Origin: Actinomadura violacea
GTDB taxonomy: Bacteria; Actinomycetota; Actinomycetes; Streptosporangiales; Streptosporangiaceae
DNA: 64,000 nucleotides
NCBI RefSeq assembly: GCF_017573465.1
Contig: NZ_JAGEPF010000016.1
Coordinates: forward strand, 1-64,000
Direction: 5' to 3'
Within the stretch, counting starts at the first letter, position 1, and each line of letters starts with the position of its first letter. The notes beneath the pieces are model-generated. The model saw nothing but the letters and a program-made list of their open reading frames with translations, did not search any database and had not been told where the DNA came from. A program made the position numbers and the translations under genes. Shown in pieces: positions 60,125-64,000 of the stretch.

Positions 60125-61338
60125 CGCCCCCCGCAGCGCACCCGAGAAGCGGCGACGCCCCCGCGCGCCTCACCCCGCCCGACGTCCTGCGCGTCGGCGC
60201 CGCCGGGCTCCGCGCCCGCCCCCTGCGCGTGTTCCTGTCCGCCCTCGGCATCGCGATCGGGATCGCCGCCATGATCGCGGTCGTCGGCATCTCCACGTCC
60301 AGCCGCGCCCAGCTCCAGGCCACCCTGGACCGGCTCGGCACCAACCTGCTGACCGTGGCGCCCGGCAAGGACATGTTCGGCGGCAACAGCGAACTCCCCG
60401 AGGAGGCCACCGGCATGGTCGGGCGGATGGCCGACGTCGACTCCGCGTCCGCAACCGGCAAGCTGGAGGACGCCGACGTCTACCGCAACGACCACATCCC
60501 GGAAGGCCAGACCGGCGGCATCTCCGTGCTCGCCGCCCGCCTCGACCTGCCCCGCACCATCGGCCTCACCATGGCCGCGGGGACCTGGCTGAACGCCGGC
60601 ACCGCCCGCTACCCGGCGGTCGTCATCGGCTCGGAGGCGGCGCAGGCGCTCGGCGTCTCCACCCCCGGCGTCCAGGTCTGGCTCGGCGCGCAGTGGTTCA
60701 CCGTCGTCGGCATCCTGAACCCCGACCAGCTCGCTCCGGAACTGGACAGCGCCGCCCTCGTCGGCTGGGACGCCGCCGCGACCCACCTCGGCTTCGACGG
60801 CCACCCCACCACCGTCTACGCCCGCGCCCGCAAGGACGCCGTGGAGAAGGCGCAGAACCTCCTCGCCGCGACCGCCAACCCGCAGTCGCCCACCGAGGTC
60901 GAGGTCAGCCGCCCCTCCGACGCGCTCGCCGCGCAGAACGCCGCGGACGCGACGTTCACCGCGCTGCTCCTCGGCCTCGGCGGCGTCGCGCTGCTGGTCG
61001 GCGGCGTCGGCGTCGCCAACACCATGGTGATCTCCGTGCTGGAGCGCCGCGCCGAGATCGGGCTGCGCCGCTCCCTCGGCGCGACCCGCGGCCAGGTCCG
61101 GCTCCAGTTCCTCACCGAGTCGCAGCTGCTCGCGGGGCTCGGCGGCATCGGCGGCGTCGCGCTCGGCGCCGCCGTCACCGCCGCGTTCGCGGTCGCACAA
61201 GGGTGGCCGACGGTCGTCCCGGTCTGGGCGATGGCGGGAGGCATCCTCGCCACCCTCCTCATCGGCGCCGTCGCCGGCCTCTACCCGGCGATCCGCGCCG
61301 CCCGCCTCCCCCCGACCGAAGCCCTCGGGGCTGTTTAG
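60121..61338 (+). CDS. ABC transporter permease (MacB/FtsX type)
   Basis: 405 residues. Four membrane helices: one near 32-55 (LRVFLSALGIAIGIAAMIAVVGI), then a large ~220-residue outside domain, then three at the C-terminal end (LLLGLGGVALLVGGVGVANTMVISV, GLGGIGGVALGAAVTAAFAVAQ, MAGGILATLLIGAVAGLYPA). RRAEIGLRRSLGATRG is the typical MacB coupling loop. Works with the preceding ATPase and adaptor in antibiotic or lipid export. Confidence 0.94.
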   Translation: MTPPAAHPRSGDAPARLTPPDVLRVGAAGLRARPLRVFLSALGIAIGIAAMIAVVGISTSSRAQLQATLDRLGTNLLTVAPGKDMFGGNSELPEEATGMVGRMADVDSASATGKLEDADVYRNDHIPEGQTGGISVLAARLDLPRTIGLTMAAGTWLNAGTARYPAVVIGSEAAQALGVSTPGVQVWLGAQWFTVVGILNPDQLAPELDSAALVGWDAAATHLGFDGHPTTVYARARKDAVEKAQNLLAATANPQSPTEVEVSRPSDALAAQNAADATFTALLLGLGGVALLVGGVGVANTMVISVLERRAEIGLRRSLGATRGQVRLQFLTESQLLAGLGGIGGVALGAAVTAAFAVAQGWPTVVPVWAMAGGILATLLIGAVAGLYPAIRAARLPPTEALGAV

Positions 61339-61342
61339 CCCA

Positions 61343-61630
61343 GGGGGGCGACCCCCTGGAACCCCCGTTGCGGCGGACGAGGCGTTTCACGCTCCGCTAG
61401 AGCTCCGCGCGAAACGCCTCGTCCGCCGTCGGGCGGGCCCGCTGCGCTCGCTGGCGCTCGCTCCGCGTGCCCGCCCGTGCTCATCCCGGGGGCGACCCCC
61501 TGGAACCCCCGTTACGGCGGGCAAGGCGTTTCACGCTCCGCTGGAGCTCCGCGCGAAACGCCTTGCCCGCCGTCGGGCGGGCCCGCTGCGCTCGCTGCAC
61601 TCGCTCCGCGTGCCCGCCCGTGCTCACCCC
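61343..61630. repeat. two tandem 144-bp hairpin repeats
   Basis: Copies 61343-61486 and 61487-61630 are about 93% identical by eye. Each holds an 18-bp perfect stem (copy 1: 61371-61388 with 61411-61428; copy 2: 61515-61532 with 61555-61572) and a second GGGCGGGC/GCCCGCCC stem. Copy differences in the first stem are compensatory. Fills the gap between the convergent ABC permease gene and xylA; no gene in it. Confidence 0.9.
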
Positions 61631-61661
61631 GGGAACGGCCCGGTGGTCTGGGGTGTGGGGT

Positions 61662-62819
61662 TTAGCGGATGCCGTAGAGGTGTTCCAGGGCTAGTTGGTC
61701 GAGGTGTTCGAAGGCGGCGCCGCGGGTGGCGAGGGACTCGATGTCGGGGGACGCGTCGCGGACCGAGCGCCAGTCCTCGCCGTCGGCGAGGGTGGGGACG
61801 GCCAGCTCGTCGAGCTTGGCGGCGCGCAGGGCGTCCTGGACCTCGGGGTCGGCGCGGAAGGCGCGGGCCTTCTCGCGAAGGATCAGCCAGTTGCGCATGC
61901 AGGCCCGCGCCGAGTTCCAGACGCCCTCGTCGTCCTCGGTGCGCGGCGGCTTGAAGTCGAAGTGGACCGGGCCGTTGTAGTCGCTGTTCTCGATGAGGTC
62001 GACGACCCAGAAGGCGCCGCGGGCGTTGCCGGCGCCGAAGCGCAGGTCCTGGTCGTAGCGGGGGCCGTGCTGGCCGTTCAGGTCGATGTGGAACAGCTTG
62101 CCCTGCCACAGCGCCTGCGCGAGGCCGTGCGCGTAGTTGAGGCCGGCCATCTCCTCGTGGCCGACCTCGGGGTTGAGGCCGACGTTCTCGGAGCGTTCCA
62201 GGGTCTGGATGAAGGCGAGTGCGTGGCCGATGGTGGGGAGGAGGATGTCGCCGCGCGGCTCGTTCGGCTTGGGCTCGATGGCGAAGCGCAGGTCGTAGCC
62301 CTGGTCGGCGACGTAGTCGCCGAGGACGTCGAACGCCTCCTTGTAGCGGTCCAGGGCGGCGCGGACGTCCTTGGCGGCGCCGGACTCGGCGCCCTCGCGG
62401 CCGCCCCAGCACACGTAGGTCTTCGCGCCGAGCTCGGCGGCGAGGTCGAGGTTGTCCATGACCTTGCGCAGCGCGAACCGGCGGACGTCGCGGTCGTTGG
62501 AGGTGAACGCGCCGTCCTTGAAGATCGGGTGGGAGAACAGGTTGGTGGTCGCGGTGGTGACGACCAGGCCCGTCTCGCCCAGGGCCTTCTTGAACGCGTC
62601 GATCTTCTCCTGGCGCTCGGCGGGGGAGGCGTCGAAGTCGAAGACGTCGTTGTCGTGGAAGTTGACGCCGTAGGCGCCGATCTCGGCGAGCTTGCGGACG
62701 GCGCGGTCGGCGGGCATCGGCGGGCGGGTGCCGGGGCCGAACACGTCGACGCCCTGCCAGCCGACCGTCCAGATGCCGAACGAGAAGCGGTCCTCCGGGA
62801 CGGGCGTGTAGTCGCTCAT
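61662..62819 (-). CDS. xylA: xylose isomerase
   Basis: 385 residues, matching the actinobacterial class I length. FGIWTVGWQGVDVFG at the start, NFHDNDVFDF with the catalytic His, TTATTNLFSHPIFKDGAFTSND, AIEPKPNEPRGD, LNPEVGHEEMAGLN (metal ligands), and HIDLNGQHGPRYDQDLRFG. It converts xylose to xylulose with Mg/Co. ATG at 62819. Second gene of the xylB-xylA operon (11-bp gap). Confidence 0.97.
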   Translation of the reverse strand: MSDYTPVPEDRFSFGIWTVGWQGVDVFGPGTRPPMPADRAVRKLAEIGAYGVNFHDNDVFDFDASPAERQEKIDAFKKALGETGLVVTTATTNLFSHPIFKDGAFTSNDRDVRRFALRKVMDNLDLAAELGAKTYVCWGGREGAESGAAKDVRAALDRYKEAFDVLGDYVADQGYDLRFAIEPKPNEPRGDILLPTIGHALAFIQTLERSENVGLNPEVGHEEMAGLNYAHGLAQALWQGKLFHIDLNGQHGPRYDQDLRFGAGNARGAFWVVDLIENSDYNGPVHFDFKPPRTEDDEGVWNSARACMRNWLILREKARAFRADPEVQDALRAAKLDELAVPTLADGEDWRSVRDASPDIESLATRGAAFEHLDQLALEHLYGIR

Positions 62820-62830
62820 GGGTCTCCTTG

Positions 62831-64000
62831 TCAGATCTGCGGGGCGGAGTCGCGCAGGGCGGCGTAGCGCGCGCGGATCCGCTCCGCGTCCGCCGCGTTG
62901 TCGGTGGTGTGCTCGGTGGCGGGCGGCGCGGGCCAGCGCGGCGGTTCCGGCGTCCCGGCCAGCGCCCAGGCCGCCTGGCGGGCGGCGCCGAGCGCGACGT
63001 ACTCGGCGGGCTCCGGCACGGTGACCGGCGTACCCAGGATCGCGGGGGCCAGCGCGCGGACGGCGTCCGAGCGCGCGCCGCCGCCGATGAGCAGGGTGCG
63101 GCGCGGCGTCACTCCCTGCGCGGCGAGGTGGCCGACGGCGTCGGCGAGGGAGCACAGGAGCGCCTCGACCGCGGCGCGGGCGATGTTCTCGCGGGTGGCG
63201 TTGGACGTGGTCAGCCCGGCGAGGACGCCGTTGGCGTCGGGACGGTCGGGGGTGCGTTCGCCGTCGAGGTAGGGGAGCAGCGTCAGGCCGCCCGCGCCCG
63301 GTTCCGCGGCGAGCGCGAGCGCCGACAGCTCCTCGATGGTCGCGCCGGTCATGGACGCGGCGGCCGTCAGGATCCGGGCCGCGTTCAGCGTGCAGACGAG
63401 GGGGAGGAAGCGGCCGGTCGCGTCGGCGAACCCGGCGACCAGGCCGGACGGGTCGGCGGCCGGTTCGTCCGCGACCGCGAACGCCGTCCCGGACGTGCCG
63501 ATCGACACCACGACGTCGCCCGGCTCCAGCCCGAGGCCGAGCGCGGCGCCCATGTTGTCGCCGGTGCCGGGGCCGAGCGCCGCGCCCCAGTCGGTCTCGC
63601 CGACGGTCTCGCCGGGTGCGGCGACGCGCGGCGGCTCGGCGTCGTGGCCGAGCGCGGCGCGCAGCAGGCCGGGCAGGTAGGCGCCGGTGGCGGGGGACCA
63701 GTAGCCGGTGCCGGACGCATCGCCCCGGTCGGTGATCGGTTCGCTCGCGCCGAGCCGCCACGTCAGCCAGTCGTGCGGGAGCATCACCCGCTCGGTGCGG
63801 CGGGCGTTGTCAGGCTCGTGCTCGGCCATCCAGCGCAGCTTGCCGACGGTGAACGAGGCGAGCGGCACGCTGCCGGTCCGCTGGGCCCACGCTTCCGGCC
63901 CGCCGTGCTCGGCGACCAGCGCGCGCGCCTGCGGCGCGGAGCGGGTGTCGTTCCACAGCAGCGCGGGCCGCACGACCTCGCCGGCGCCGTCGACCGCGAC
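62831..64000 (-). CDS. xylB: xylulokinase, C-terminal ~390 residues (gene continues beyond the window)
   Basis: FGGY-family kinase cut by the window edge. RPALLWNDTRSAPQARAL, TPDRPDANG, VALGAARQAAWALAG near the C-terminus, GTSGTAFAV, LIGGGARSDAVRALAPAILGTPV and TLLPYLDGERTPDRP are hallmarks. The reading frame stays open through the last base. Phosphorylates xylulose to xylulose 5-phosphate, completing the pathway with xylA. Confidence 0.94.
   Translation of the reverse strand, partial: VAVDGAGEVVRPALLWNDTRSAPQARALVAEHGGPEAWAQRTGSVPLASFTVGKLRWMAEHEPDNARRTERVMLPHDWLTWRLGASEPITDRGDASGTGYWSPATGAYLPGLLRAALGHDAEPPRVAAPGETVGETDWGAALGPGTGDNMGAALGLGLEPGDVVVSIGTSGTAFAVADEPAADPSGLVAGFADATGRFLPLVCTLNAARILTAAASMTGATIEELSALALAAEPGAGGLTLLPYLDGERTPDRPDANGVLAGLTTSNATRENIARAAVEALLCSLADAVGHLAAQGVTPRRTLLIGGGARSDAVRALAPAILGTPVTVPEPAEYVALGAARQAAWALAGTPEPPRWPAPPATEHTTDNAADAERIRARYAALRDSAPQI

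Noticed and set aside
61343..61630. The tandem repeats as a CRISPR array.
   Set aside because: Only two units of 144 bp, with no spacers of constant length and no cas genes.

Overview
This is a high-GC chromosomal window from a Gram-positive actinomycete. The evidence is the GC-rich codon third positions, frequent GTG/TTG starts, GuaB1-type GMP reductase, a DinB/mycothiol-type protein, LCP cell-wall ligases and paired Ig-like L,D-transpeptidases. My guess is Streptosporangiales/Thermomonosporaceae (Actinomadura-like), but nothing in the sequence proves the genus.

Layout. 1-551: the 3' end of an rRNA operon (23S, 5S, terminator). 552-2069: an NmrA-like remnant, an unknown gene and a YciI gene. 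2083-9394: a TetR-controlled, translationally coupled catabolic operon (AtuA-like protein, acyl-CoA carboxylase beta subunit, biotin carboxylase/BCCP, acyl-CoA dehydrogenase), probably for branched-chain or isoprenoid acyl-CoAs. 9.5-23.8 kb: host housekeeping and envelope genes. These include a tiny secreted protein, an enolase-superfamily pseudoenzyme, an intact and a degenerate LCP protein, guaB1, a double Lrp regulator, a CPA1 antiporter, a LysR regulator, an MFS pump, a UBP zinc finger and gmd.

23.9-~39.6 kb: an integrated element of about 15.7 kb with lower GC, dense overlapping genes and a virus-like plan. It carries a tyrosine integrase and a long leftward late operon. That operon encodes a double-jelly-roll-type major capsid protein, an FtsK/HerA-like packaging ATPase, two membrane-anchored peptidoglycan hydrolases, many tiny membrane proteins and a spike-like protein. 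There is also a rightward early module (VRR-NUC nuclease, GntR-type repressor, primase-polymerase). I read it as a temperate, tailless, internal-membrane (tectivirus-like) prophage. It uses an integrase and a primase-polymerase instead of the protein-primed polymerase of classical tectiviruses. This is the most interesting thing in the window.

39.9-64 kb: host again. It holds a folP2-type gene, a CGNR regulator, a second CPA1 antiporter, three divergent tRNA genes (Trp, Ala, Ser), an aminotransferase/LysR pair and two L,D-transpeptidase lipoproteins. Then come a DinB-family protein, a membrane protein overlapping an Lnt-like gene, two two-component systems, an efflux-type operon (lipoprotein, adaptor, ATPase, permease), a tandem 144-bp hairpin repeat, and xylA with the 3' part of xylB.
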